Positions 8,636-19,989 of a stretch of DNA of 52,134 nt are shown here, piece by piece. The translations under genes and the position numbers were made by a program. Source of the stretch: Streptomyces camponoticapitis (GTDB taxonomy: Bacteria; Actinomycetota; Actinomycetes; Streptomycetales; Streptomycetaceae). Location: contig NZ_BMMV01000039.1 of the NCBI RefSeq assembly GCF_014646115.1, forward strand, positions 1 through 52,134, given 5' to 3'. The first letter of the stretch is position 1; every line of letters starts with the position of its first letter. The notes beneath the pieces were generated by a model, which was given only the letters and a program-made list of their open reading frames with translations, had not been told where the DNA came from and did not search any database.

Positions 8636-10039
8636 GTGAGACCCGCACCGACCATCCTGCATCTGGACATGGATGCCTTCTTCGCCGCCGCCGAGCAGGC
8701 GGCGAAGCCGAGCCTGCGCGGAAAGCCGGTGGTCGTCGGAGGTCTCGGTCCGCGCGGGGTCGTCTCCACGGCGTCGTACGAGGCGAGGCGGTTCGGGATC
8801 CACTCGGCCATGCCGATGGCCCAGGCGAGACGGCTCGCGCCGAACGCCGCGTATCTGGTGCCGCGCTTCGCCCTCTACCGCACCGTCAGCGAGCAGGTCA
8901 TGGAGCTGCTCGGCCGGCTGTCACCGCTCGTGGAGCCGCTGAGCCTGGACGAGGCGTTCGTCGACCTGGAGGCGGGTGGCTCGGCGTCCGACTCGGTGTC
9001 GGCGCGTGCGACGGGCGAGCGGCTGCGGCGGGACATCAGGGACGTGACCGGGCTGACGGGCTCGGTCGGGCTCGCCGGGTCCAAGATGCTGGCGAAGATC
9101 GCCTCCGAGCAGGCCAAACCCGACGGTCTGGTGCTCATCGAGCCGGGCACGGAGCGCGACCTGCTGGGGCCGATGACCGTACGGACGCTGCCCGGGGTCG
9201 GGCCGGCCACCGGTGAGCATCTGCGCAGGGCCGGGATGATGACCATCGCCGATCTGGCGGAGGCCGGGGAGGACGAGCTCGTACGGCTGGTGGGGAAGGC
9301 GCACGGCGCGTCGCTGTACCGGATGGCGTCGGGGCACGATGACCGGCCGGTGGTGGCCGAGCGTGAGACCAAGTCCGTCTCCGTCGAGGACACCTTCGAT
9401 GTCGATCTGCACGACCGGGTGCGGGTCAGGACCGAGGTGGACCGGCTGGCGGAGCGATGTGTGCGGCGGCTGCGGGAGTCCGGGCACTCGGGCCGGACGA
9501 TCGTCCTCAAGGTGCGGCGGTACGACTTCTCGACGCTCACCCGCTCCGAGACGCTCCGCGGGCCCACCGACGACCCTGTGGTGGTACGAGAGGCCGCGGG
9601 GAGACTGCTGGAGTCCCTGGACACCACCGGAGGCGTGCGGCTGCTGGGGGTGGGGGTGACCGGGCTGACCGACTACACGCAGGAGGACCTGTTCGCCCAG
9701 GCGGCGGCGGAGGCGGCGAGTGCCGCCGGACCCGCGCACGAGCCGGACACCGGGGCGACGCCGGACGAGCCCGAGCCGCCGTCGCCGGGTCCCGGGGCGG
9801 ACGCGGACGCGGCCGCGGAGGCCGTCACCGCGCGGCACTGGCCGGCGGGGCACGACGTGCGGCATGCCGAGTTCGGCGCGGGGTGGGTGCAGGGGAGCGG
9901 GGTGGGGCGGGTCACCGTACGGTTCGAGGAGCCCACGTCGGCCGTGCCGGGGCGGGTGCGCACGTTCCGTACGGACGATCCCGACCTGGAACTCTCGGAG
10001 CCGCTGCCCCTGGTCGCGACACCGCCCGACAGAGCCTGA
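8636..10039 (+). CDS. dinB: DNA polymerase IV (Y-family) with Tudor-like C-terminal extension
   Basis: 467 aa, longer than the usual 350-410. Catalytic palm motifs are LHLDMDAFFA near the N-terminus and SLDEAFVDL about 100 residues later; the helix-hairpin-helix LPGVGPATGEHL and little-finger domain follow. QEDLF at about residues 349-353 fits a beta-clamp-binding motif. Unusually, about 110 residues follow: an acidic proline-rich linker, then HAEFGAGWVQGSGVGRVTVRF, which resembles the Tudor-like C-terminal fold of UvrD/PcrA helicases. It should perform error-prone lesion bypass. GTG start. It is convergent with the PRC-barrel gene. Confidence 0.9.
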   Translation: MRPAPTILHLDMDAFFAAAEQAAKPSLRGKPVVVGGLGPRGVVSTASYEARRFGIHSAMPMAQARRLAPNAAYLVPRFALYRTVSEQVMELLGRLSPLVEPLSLDEAFVDLEAGGSASDSVSARATGERLRRDIRDVTGLTGSVGLAGSKMLAKIASEQAKPDGLVLIEPGTERDLLGPMTVRTLPGVGPATGEHLRRAGMMTIADLAEAGEDELVRLVGKAHGASLYRMASGHDDRPVVAERETKSVSVEDTFDVDLHDRVRVRTEVDRLAERCVRRLRESGHSGRTIVLKVRRYDFSTLTRSETLRGPTDDPVVVREAAGRLLESLDTTGGVRLLGVGVTGLTDYTQEDLFAQAAAEAASAAGPAHEPDTGATPDEPEPPSPGPGADADAAAEAVTARHWPAGHDVRHAEFGAGWVQGSGVGRVTVRFEEPTSAVPGRVRTFRTDDPDLELSEPLPLVATPPDRA

Positions 10040-10041
10040 GG

Positions 10042-10078
10042 GCTGTCCCGCAATCCCCGGCGGGCGCACGGCGACAGC
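10042..10078. repeat. Nested hairpin in the dinB/PRC-barrel intergenic gap
   Basis: Outer arms GCTGTC (10042-10047) and GACAGC (10073-10078) enclose CCCGC/GCGGG. It lies between convergent genes and could serve as a bidirectional terminator. The beginning (GGGCTGTCCCGC) resembles short intergenic repeats I recall from other Streptomyces genomes, but this window cannot confirm dispersal. Confidence 0.35.
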
Positions 10079-10142
10079 TACGGCACCTCGCCGCCCTTGA
10101 CGGATTCGCCCGAATGAACCCCGTATGAGGACGCCACGGCTC

Positions 10143-10574
10143 TCAGGGCTTGTCCCTGTCGCCGGGGCGGTTGTGGGCGTTGTCGCGGCCGGCCACGCGG
10201 CCGAAGTCGCGGTCGGCCGGGCGTTCCGGGGCCGCGGGCTCCGGCAGGGCCAGTTGGTAGTGGTGGTAGAGCTGGATCTCCTGGTCGGGGGAGAGATGGC
10301 GGCCGACCCCGAAGTCCGGGGCGTCCTTGATCAGGCCGCGCTCGTACGGGATGTGCAGGGACTCGTCGCGGTAGGTGCTGGGGGCCAGGGGCACGAACGC
10401 GTCCCGGCTGAACAGCCCGGTCCGTACCGCCGCCCACTCCGGCACACCGGTGGCATCGTCCAGATACACCTCGTCGACGGTGCCGATCTTGCGCCCGTCG
10501 CGGTCGTACGCCTTGCGGCCGATCAGGCTGCGCGGATCGATGTCGGTCTGCACGGTCCCTCCAACTGGTCGCAT
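10143..10574 (-). CDS. PRC-barrel domain protein
   Basis: 143 aa from ATG 10574 (GAGGGAG just upstream); a GTG at 10553 with GGAGGG is a second candidate. The PRC-barrel spans about residues 10-75, including RSLIGRKAYDRDGRKIGTVD and the 'VPEWAAVRTGLF' strand, and is followed by a charged, disordered tail. PRC barrels act in RNA processing (RimM) and photosynthetic reaction centres; the stand-alone actinobacterial form has no defined role. Its divergent partner is the gcvP riboswitch region. Confidence 0.75.
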   Translation of the reverse strand: MRPVGGTVQTDIDPRSLIGRKAYDRDGRKIGTVDEVYLDDATGVPEWAAVRTGLFSRDAFVPLAPSTYRDESLHIPYERGLIKDAPDFGVGRHLSPDQEIQLYHHYQLALPEPAAPERPADRDFGRVAGRDNAHNRPGDRDKP

Positions 10575-10672
10575 ATGCTCCCTCACTCTACGAAAGGACA
10601 CATTTGGGGTATTGGCCACTCGAAAACCCTGGCGGGAACGCGCTGGTAGGCTGGTCAGTGGCTGTTGACCCC

Positions 10673-10885
10673 ATGCGGGAGAGCCGTCCGGTGAGACTGC
10701 CGGAGGCGCCGAAGGAGCAAATCCTCCCCGGAAACTCTCAGGCCCCCGTACCGCATGGACGAGGTCACTCTGGAAAGCAGAGCAGGTGTCGGACGGCATC
10801 CGCTCTCACCGACGGTGAAAATCGGCCCGCCTCGTGGCGGACCGGTGAAACTCTCAGGTTGATGTGACAGAGGGGGAGGCCGTCC
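10673..10885 (+). promoter_or_regulatory. Tandem glycine riboswitch of gcvP
   Basis: Two glycine aptamers lie in series. Aptamer 1 is closed by ATGCGG (10673-10678) with CCGCAT (10751-10756) and contains the family core GCCGAAGGAGCAA and GGAAACTCTCAGGC. Aptamer 2 begins near 10757, includes CTCTGGAAAGCAGAG and GGTGAAACTCTCAGG, and closes through GTCAC (about 10765-10769) with GTGAC (about 10864-10868). Such riboswitches turn on glycine cleavage genes when glycine is high. The spacing to the AGGAGG box at 10928-10933 is about 40 nt, so control could act on transcription or translation. Confidence 0.95.
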
Positions 10886-10941
10886 GGGCACCTGTGTATC
10901 GGTGCCCCTCGCAGGTCGCGCCAGACCAGGAGGCCTCCCGT

Positions 10942-13827
<2,886 letters not shown>

Positions 13828-13966
13828 CGGACGGCACGCGGCCGTCGGGCCGTGCGGTGCGCGGACGGACGGCGTACGCGGGTCGCTCGCGGCACCTGGG
13901 CGACGCACATGCGTCGGGGCCGGTTCGGAGTGAATTCTCCGGGCCGGCCCCCCTTTACGGACGGCT

Positions 13967-14173
13967 TCAGGCTGCCGTCATCACCTGCTCGCTCCCGGAC
14001 GGCCGGTGCGGAGCGATGATCTGGCCGTCGGGCAGCAGCTCCCCGGTGTCCTCGAAGATCAGGACGCCGTTGCACAGCAGGCTCCAGCCCTGTTCCGGGT
14101 GGTGCGCCGCGTGACGGGCGGCTTCCCGGTCGGCGGAGTCGGCTGTCGGACAGGCTGGCTGGTGCTGGCACAT
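13967..14173 (-). CDS. DUF5999 family small protein
   Basis: 68 aa. The N-terminal MCQHQPACPTADSADREAA and the central LLCNGVLIFEDTGELLPDG match a small conserved Streptomyces family (DUF5999) as I remember it. Two cysteines near the N-terminus and one in the core could bind metal. I chose the ATG at 14173 because family members begin there; a longer frame opens at 14227. Function unknown. It is convergent with gcvP. Confidence 0.75.
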   Translation of the reverse strand: MCQHQPACPTADSADREAARHAAHHPEQGWSLLCNGVLIFEDTGELLPDGQIIAPHRPSGSEQVMTAA

Positions 14174-14383
14174 GGATGGTTTCTTTCGCTGCGTCGTGGC
14201 GTGTGTCCCGCGGCTCGATGTGGTCATGGCCGCCCCCCGGTTTCTCTCGTCCGTACCCCAGTGTTGCCCCGCGGACGTCGATCCGCAGGGATTTCGCGGC
14301 AGCGCTTGTCTCTGCTTAAGGACGTGTCACCCGCCCGGACGGTTCAGCCCAACTCGGCTGTCTTTTCGGGTGGTTCGGGGTGA

Positions 14384-14407
14384 CCCGTCCGGACTAGTCC
14401 GGACGGG
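14384..14407. repeat. Perfect 24-bp palindrome
   Basis: Arms CCCGTCCGGACT / AGTCCGGACGGG meet with no spacer and an ACTAGT centre. A zero-loop perfect palindrome is more like a dimeric regulator's operator than a terminator. Confidence 0.5.
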
Positions 14408-14437
14408 CGCGGCACAGTGCCCCGCAACCAGCACAGA

Positions 14438-14466
14438 GCCCCGTGACCGTTGAGGGGTCACGGGGC
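14438..14466 (-). terminator. Terminator of the 14540-15166 gene
   Basis: 11-bp stem GCCCCGTGACC / GGTCACGGGGC with a 7-nt loop, 74 bp past the stop of the minus-strand gene. No T-run follows, which is common for Streptomyces terminators. Confidence 0.6.
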
Positions 14467-14539
14467 AGTGTAGGGCGCGTGGGACGGTTGGGAGACGGTC
14501 GGGACGCGAGGCCGTCCGAAGGCGGTCGGCCGGTACGGC

Positions 14540-15166
14540 TCAGCCGGTGGTCAGCAGGGGCGCGGACGCGGCGGCGGACGCCGTCGCGGAGGCCGCCGAG
14601 AGCCCCGAGGTGAGGCGCAGACCCATCATCGGAAGCAGGTCGGCGACACGGTGGGGCCGGTGGGCCACGATGCCGGGCGGGGCGGGAGCGAGCGGGATCA
14701 GCAGGTCGGCCGGGGCGGGAGCACCGACCGACGCGTCGGCCTCGACGTCCTGGTGGAGCCAGAGGGTGAGCATGTACAGGCCGGGCACCGAGAGCAGCCG
14801 CGGTTGGTACGGCGCCTTCACCGTCTCGGCCTGGCGCAGGGCGCGTTCGGTGGCGGAGATGTAGGGGCCCTCGAAGAAGCGCGAGAACGCCCAGCCGTCG
14901 GGGGTGAGCATCGTGTCCGCGGCCGCGACGGCACGCTCGCCGCTGCGGATCAGGAAGCGCCAGCCGGCCAGTCTGGTCTGCGGCGCGTCGCTGCTCGGGG
15001 TGATCTGTTCCAGTACGTGTACCGGAAGGGGCAGTTCGGGGCTCAGCGGTCCCTGGACGGACCGGAGAGCGGGTGTACGGGCCTCGCGCACGGCGGTGGG
15101 AGAACCGAGTGCCGCGAGGACGCTGCGCAGGGCGGGCGCTGGAGCCGGGGAGACATGCAGCGGCAT
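14540..15166 (-). CDS. Conserved actinobacterial hypothetical protein
   Basis: 208 aa, not assigned to a family I can name. The centre (about residues 65-140) is well structured, with RLAGWRFLIRSGERAVAAAD, a TPDGWAFSRFFEGPY segment and a YMLTLWLHQD strand. Both ends are rich in alanine, proline and serine. There is no signal peptide or membrane helix. GTG/ATG choice is uncertain, but the N-terminus MPLHVSPAPAPALR is taken as the start. It is divergent from the GCS2-like gene across a 500-bp AT-richer gap, suggesting independent promoters. Confidence 0.6.
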   Translation of the reverse strand: MPLHVSPAPAPALRSVLAALGSPTAVREARTPALRSVQGPLSPELPLPVHVLEQITPSSDAPQTRLAGWRFLIRSGERAVAAADTMLTPDGWAFSRFFEGPYISATERALRQAETVKAPYQPRLLSVPGLYMLTLWLHQDVEADASVGAPAPADLLIPLAPAPPGIVAHRPHRVADLLPMMGLRLTSGLSAASATASAAASAPLLTTG

Positions 15167-15669
15167 AGTGGGTTGCCTCTCGCTCAGTAGGCACAGTGAA
15201 GCGTCGAAGGTGCGGGGTGCGGACGTCGCTGTCGGCGCACGTGGTCAGAGGATGGCCCCAGGCCGTGGCCGGGCCTCAACTCTCTGCCTCGTTCGGACAG
15301 AGTTTATACGATGCGTGTTCACAGAATGTTTCTTCTGTCTGTCGCCCTTATTGCGTCAAGGCGATATCCGGTCCATCTGGTACGTAATCGCCTTCGACGA
15401 ACCGTCACATGGACCGTGAACCGAGGCGTGTGGCCTGGGGTTATTCGGCCGGAGCGGTAGGCCGAAACTCGTCGGCGTTTTCGTTGGCCGGGCGGAGAGT
15501 GAAATTGCTCACTGCGCCATGCCGAAGGAATGTGCCGCGAGGCCGTTCTGACCACTCTACCCGGCGCTCCACGGAAACGGGGCGTTATGGATCACTCAGT
15601 CTGGGCACTATCGATCGTGAAGCGATGCCCGGCGCCGCCGGGAAGCCGACGCGAAGGAGGGACCCTCCG
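15167..15669. other. 503-bp divergent intergenic region
   Basis: No gene seen. It is AT-richer than its surroundings around 15300-15380. An inverted repeat ACAGAA-6-TTCTGT lies at 15321-15338, next to TTATACGAT (15304-15312), which could form a -10 on either strand. The right end carries the AAGGAGG box (15654-15660) of the next gene. Likely a divergent promoter/operator region. Confidence 0.45.
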
Positions 15670-17202
15670 ATGGGGGAGAAGGTCGAATCGGACGGTACCG
15701 GCGTGTCCGATCGACAGGAATACCGCAGGAAGCTCCAGCAGTGCCTGGCGGTGCTGGGGCGGCTTCTGGGGGAGAAGCGGTTCGACCGGCCCAGGAATCT
15801 GATGGGTCTGGAGATCGAGCTGAATCTCGCCGGATCCGACGGGATGCCCAGGATGATGAATGCGGAAGTTCTTGAACGGATCGCGAGTCGTGATTTCCAG
15901 ACCGAACTCGGAATGTTCAACCTGGAAGTGAATATCGCCCCGCACCGGCTCGACGGACGCGTTCTCGACCAGCTCGCCGAAGAACTGCGCACGGGTCTTG
16001 GATATGCCCACCGCAAAGCGAATGAGGTCGACGCCGGCATCGTGATGATCGGCATTCTGCCGACGCTCTCCCTCGACGACGTGGTCTCCACGAACCTCTC
16101 GGACGCGGACCGCTACACACTTCTCAACGACCGGATGGTGGCGGCGCGGGGCGAGGATTTCGTTCTCGACATCGACGGGGTCGAACGTCTCACCTGCAGT
16201 TCACCCTCGATCGCACCCGAAGCGGCCTGCACCTCCGTGCAGTTGCATCTCCAGGTCACACCCGACCGCTTCGCGGACGTGTGGAACGCCGCGCAGTGCG
16301 TCGCCGCCGTGCAGATCGCCATCGGCGCCAACGCGCCTTTCCTCTTCGGAAAGGAGTTGTGGCGCGAGTCCCGGCCCCCGCTCTTCCTTCAGGCGACCGA
16401 CACCCGGCCCCCCGAGCTCCAGGCGCAGGGCGTACGGCCCCGGACCTGGTTCGGCGAGCGCTGGATCGACTCCGTGTACGACCTTTTCGAGGAGAATCTG
16501 CGCTATTTCCCGCCGCTTCTCCAGATGAGTGACGACCAGGATCCGCACCAGGTCCTGGACGAGGGCGGTACGCCGCGCCTCGCGGAGCTGGTGCTCCACA
16601 ACGGCACCGTCTACCGCTGGAACAGGCCCGTGTACGACGTCGCCGACGGACAGCCCCATCTGCGGGTCGAGAACCGCGTGCTGCCCGCCGGGCCGACCGT
16701 CACCGACGTCGTCGCCAACGCCGCCTTCTACTACGGGCTGGTGCGCGCCCTCGCCGAGGACTCCCGACCCGTCTGGACCCGGCTGCCGTTCGACGCCGCC
16801 GCGCGGAACTTCGAGACCGCGTGCCGTGACGGCATCGAGGCCCGGCTCCGCTGGCCGCGCAACGGCCGGGCGAGCAGCGGCGTCACCGAGGTGTCGGCGG
16901 TCCGGCTGGTGCGCGACGAACTGCTGCCGCTCGCGGCCGCCGGGCTCGACGCGTGGAACGTGGAGCCGGCCGACCGCGACTTCTACCTCGGGGTGATCGA
17001 GGGGCGCTGCGAGCGCCGGGTGAACGGGGCCTCGTGGCAGGTCGACACCTTCCACCGGGCGCGGGAGGCGGGGCTCCGCCGGGAGGCGGCCCTCGCCGCC
17101 ACGACCCGGCGGTACGCCGAACTGATGCACCAGGGGGAGCCGGTGCACACCTGGCCGGTGGGCTTCCCCGCCCCGTCGCGGATGCCGGACCTCTCCGGCT
17201 GA
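15670..17202 (+). CDS. Glutamate-cysteine ligase (GCS2)-like carboxylate-amine ligase
   Basis: 510 aa. The early motif NLMGLEIELNL corresponds to the metal/ATP-binding GxExE strand of the GCS2 fold, and a long conserved core follows (TELGMFNLEVNIAP, then QLHLQVTP, then a VENRVLPAGPT segment). GCS2 enzymes join an amino acid carboxylate to an amine at the cost of ATP. Streptomyces make mycothiol rather than glutathione, so the substrate here is probably not glutamate plus cysteine. ATG 15670 has AAGGAGG with 9-nt spacing; a much longer in-frame opening is not supported. It stands alone between two divergent or convergent neighbours. Confidence 0.75.
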   Translation: MGEKVESDGTGVSDRQEYRRKLQQCLAVLGRLLGEKRFDRPRNLMGLEIELNLAGSDGMPRMMNAEVLERIASRDFQTELGMFNLEVNIAPHRLDGRVLDQLAEELRTGLGYAHRKANEVDAGIVMIGILPTLSLDDVVSTNLSDADRYTLLNDRMVAARGEDFVLDIDGVERLTCSSPSIAPEAACTSVQLHLQVTPDRFADVWNAAQCVAAVQIAIGANAPFLFGKELWRESRPPLFLQATDTRPPELQAQGVRPRTWFGERWIDSVYDLFEENLRYFPPLLQMSDDQDPHQVLDEGGTPRLAELVLHNGTVYRWNRPVYDVADGQPHLRVENRVLPAGPTVTDVVANAAFYYGLVRALAEDSRPVWTRLPFDAAARNFETACRDGIEARLRWPRNGRASSGVTEVSAVRLVRDELLPLAAAGLDAWNVEPADRDFYLGVIEGRCERRVNGASWQVDTFHRAREAGLRREAALAATTRRYAELMHQGEPVHTWPVGFPAPSRMPDLSG

Positions 17203-17240
17203 CGCGGGGCGGCGGGCGCCGCGGCCGTCGCGAGGGCCGG

Positions 17241-19001
17241 CTACCGCCTTGCCCCCACCGACAGGATCGCCTCGGTCATCACCGACCGGATGTCCGCCGG
17301 GTCACTCACCTCGTAACCCGCGCCGCCCGTGATCCGCGCGACCTCGTCCATCGCCGCGGGGTCCGCGTCCGGGCCCACCGCGATCGTGATCAGCGGGACC
17401 GGGCGCCTGGGGTCGGCGAGCTTCCTCAGCTCGTCCATCAGGGCCGTGCGCGCCGCGCCGTCCGGGTCCACTCCACCGGTGAGGACGACGACCGCGTTGC
17501 ACTTGCCGCTCACGTACGACGACTGGGCCTCCTTGAAGGCGGCCAGCGTCGTGTCGTACATCCCGGTCGCACCCGATCCCGTCCCCACCGGCGCCAGTGC
17601 GGTGACGGCGGCCGAGAGGTCCTCGCGGTGGGTGCCGCCGGCCTCGGCCCGTTCGCCGAGCGGCGCGGTCTCGGCGAGTCTGCGGAAGTCCTCGTCGCCG
17701 TCGAGACCGGCGGCGAAGTCCCAGAGGCCGACCTCGTCGTCGGGAGTGAACCCGTCGAGTGTCTGGAGCACCGAGGCCTTCGTGACCTCCAGCCGGGAGT
17801 CGCCGCCGCTGCCCGGTACGGGCTGTGCCATCGAGGCCGAGGTGTCGACGACGACGGTCAGCCGGGCGTGCTGGAGGATCACCGTCCACATGCCGAGCGT
17901 CTCCTCGACCATGTCGGTGGTCGGCGGCTGGGCCTTCGTCAGGGCGTACGGCTGGGGCGCGCGGCCGCCCGCGGCCCGGACCAGGTCGTCCCCCACGGTG
18001 GAGTGGGCCGTACGGAACCCGTGCTCCGCCATGGCGCGCTGGGCCTCCTCCTCGTTGAGGAGGGACATGAACCGGGTCACGGCGCGGCTCTCGTCCGTGG
18101 TCAGCTCCGGCTCGTTGACGAGGTTCAGGGGGTAGTCCAGGGCCGGGGCCGCGTCCGTCGGATAGAACAGCTGGAGATCGGTGGCGCCGCCGTCGGTGGA
18201 GTTGTGGGTGAACGCCGCCTGTTCGGTGAGGAAGACCGCCTCGTTGGCCTTGGCACCGTCCGTCTCGCTCCGAGCCAGGGACGGGATCACCTGGCTGTCG
18301 GAGTCCGACACACGCGTGGCCAGCGCCTCCGCGGTCGCGGCGATCAGGGTGCCGCTGTCCGCGTCCGTCTTCCGCGCGGAGGTGACGACGCTGCTGAACG
18401 CGAGCAGTCCGGTGGCGCTGCGAGCCGGGTCGGCCCCGCCGAGCCGCACCGCGCCCTTGCCGGTGGCGGCCTTCGTCAGCCCGGCCCAGGTGTACGTCTT
18501 CCGGGGCCAGCCGAGTCTCGTGCCGGCCGAGGGGACCACGGCCAGGGCCACCGGCGTGGTCGCCGCGTTGCCCGCGGGTGTCAGCGCGATGCCGGTGTCG
18601 GCGGTCAGCGCGCGCTCGACCCAGACGTCGGAGTCCGGCAGCCACGCCTCGTAGTCGTCCGCGGCCGTGCCGGTGGCGAGGTCGTCGGCGATCTCGTGGT
18701 TCTCGCGGGCGTCGACCCGGACGTCGATGCAGCGACCGTCGGAGGTGATGTCGTCGCGCCGGGCGCTGTCGGCGACGGCCGTCACGGCGGGGGCGATGTC
18801 CGGCGAGGCGGCCAGATCGATCTGTACGGCGGAGCCCGCGCAGCCGTCGGCGAAGGACAGCATCCCGCTCGCCGCCGCGATGCCGGTCCCCGCGGCCAGA
18901 CTCAGCAGGACCGCCGTGGCGATCAGGACGTTCCGACGGCGTGGGAGACGGCCCCTGGTGCTGTCCGTCGTTTCGTCGTCGGGCAAGCTGTGACGTTCCA
19001 T
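17241..19001 (-). CDS. Membrane-anchored substrate-binding/VWA domain protein
   Basis: 586 aa. A basic N-terminus (RLPRRRN) precedes one membrane helix at about residues 24-45. The outside portion resembles a periplasmic-binding fold (SAVQIDLAASPDIAPAVTAV..., VERALTADTGIALTPAG), followed by a von Willebrand A domain with the MIDAS motif VVVDTSASM near residue 383 and a C-terminal ITIAVGPDADPAAMDEVARI strand. It probably binds metal ions and an extracellular ligand or partner protein; no chaperone MoxR-type ATPase is adjacent. ATG 19001 is preceded by AAGGAGG (12 nt); an upstream TTG in frame is less likely. Confidence 0.8.
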   Translation of the reverse strand: MERHSLPDDETTDSTRGRLPRRRNVLIATAVLLSLAAGTGIAAASGMLSFADGCAGSAVQIDLAASPDIAPAVTAVADSARRDDITSDGRCIDVRVDARENHEIADDLATGTAADDYEAWLPDSDVWVERALTADTGIALTPAGNAATTPVALAVVPSAGTRLGWPRKTYTWAGLTKAATGKGAVRLGGADPARSATGLLAFSSVVTSARKTDADSGTLIAATAEALATRVSDSDSQVIPSLARSETDGAKANEAVFLTEQAAFTHNSTDGGATDLQLFYPTDAAPALDYPLNLVNEPELTTDESRAVTRFMSLLNEEEAQRAMAEHGFRTAHSTVGDDLVRAAGGRAPQPYALTKAQPPTTDMVEETLGMWTVILQHARLTVVVDTSASMAQPVPGSGGDSRLEVTKASVLQTLDGFTPDDEVGLWDFAAGLDGDEDFRRLAETAPLGERAEAGGTHREDLSAAVTALAPVGTGSGATGMYDTTLAAFKEAQSSYVSGKCNAVVVLTGGVDPDGAARTALMDELRKLADPRRPVPLITIAVGPDADPAAMDEVARITGGAGYEVSDPADIRSVMTEAILSVGARR

Positions 19002-19163
19002 GGCGGTGGTGCCCCTCCTTGACCTGAACAAGGAAAATGGGGGGCTCGGTCCGCTGAATGACGCCAGCCCCCCGGCCTGTCGCGCGCGATCTTCGTACCC
19101 GTATTCGAGACCCTAGCGGGACGGGAAGGGGGTTGAGGCACGATTGGTCAACTGGAGGCAACT

Positions 19164-19964
19164 GTGCAGACGGAGGCGGGCCGCGTGGCCGATTCCCTTC
19201 CCCAAGAAGGCCTGTCGCGCAGGATGCTGCGGTCCGAGGTACTGATCGTCCTGGCGCTCTCGCTGGGGGCGAGCGGCGTGTCGGCGCTGATCAGCTTTGT
19301 CGGGTCGGTCACCAGGCCCGGTGGGCTCAGCGATCAGGCGGCCACGCTCAACGGTTCGCAGGCACCGGGGCGCCCGTGGCTGGATCTCGCCTGGCAACTG
19401 TTCGGCATCGCCAGCTCGCTGGTGCCTGTGGTACTGGTGGCGCACCTGTTGCTCCGTGAGGGCAGCGGACTGCGCGATCTGGGGTTCGACCGGCGTCGGC
19501 CGTGGCCGGATCTCGGCCGCGGCACGCTGATCGCCGCCGGCATCGGCAGCGCGGGCCTCGCCTTCTACATCGGCTCGCGCGCGGCCGGGTTCAACCTGAC
19601 CGTCGTACCGGAATCGCTGCCCGACGTGTGGTGGAAGTTCCCGGTGCTGATCCTGTCCGCGGTGCAGAACTCCGTACTCGAAGAGGTCATCGTCGTCGGG
19701 TATCTGCTGCGCAGACTGGGGCAGTTGGGGTGGACACCGATGGCCGCCCTGGTGGCCAGTTCGGTGCTGCGCGGGTCGTACCACCTGTACCAGGGCATCG
19801 GCGGCTTCATCGGGAACATGGTGATGGGCGTGGTGTTCGTGCTGGCCTACCGCCGCTGGGGGCGGGTCGGGCCGCTGGTGGTGGCACACGCGCTGCTCGA
19901 CATCGTGGCGTTCGTCGGGTATGCGCTGCTCGCCGGGCATGTGAGCTGGCTGCCGACCCCGTAA
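19164..19964 (+). CDS. CPBP-family intramembrane metalloprotease-like protein
   Basis: 266 aa with about 7-8 hydrophobic segments. The three family motifs are visible: EE-x-IVVGYLLRR (EExxxxR-like), the histidine in RGSYHLYQG, and HALLDIVAF (HxxxD). CPBP (Rce1-like) proteins cleave membrane or prenylated proteins, and some bacterial members are tied to bacteriocin immunity. The 'R' of the first motif is shifted (EEVIVVGYLLR), so catalysis should not be assumed. GTG 19164 has GGAGG with 5-nt spacing. Confidence 0.8.
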   Translation: MQTEAGRVADSLPQEGLSRRMLRSEVLIVLALSLGASGVSALISFVGSVTRPGGLSDQAATLNGSQAPGRPWLDLAWQLFGIASSLVPVVLVAHLLLREGSGLRDLGFDRRRPWPDLGRGTLIAAGIGSAGLAFYIGSRAAGFNLTVVPESLPDVWWKFPVLILSAVQNSVLEEVIVVGYLLRRLGQLGWTPMAALVASSVLRGSYHLYQGIGGFIGNMVMGVVFVLAYRRWGRVGPLVVAHALLDIVAFVGYALLAGHVSWLPTP

Positions 19965-19989
19965 CGGATCGGTACCGGGCGCGGGGCGG

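Larger units (their letters stand above)
14228..14539. other. Intergenic region with palindrome and terminator
   Basis: No convincing gene. The region holds the upstream sequence of the DUF5999 gene on its left, a perfect 24-bp palindrome at 14384-14407, and a terminator hairpin at 14438-14466 serving the minus-strand gene on its right. Confidence 0.6.

Noticed and set aside
10864..10941. N-terminal extension of gcvP from GTG 10864
   Set aside because: It lies within and just after the second glycine aptamer, while ATG 10942 has a good AGGAGG box and gives normal length.
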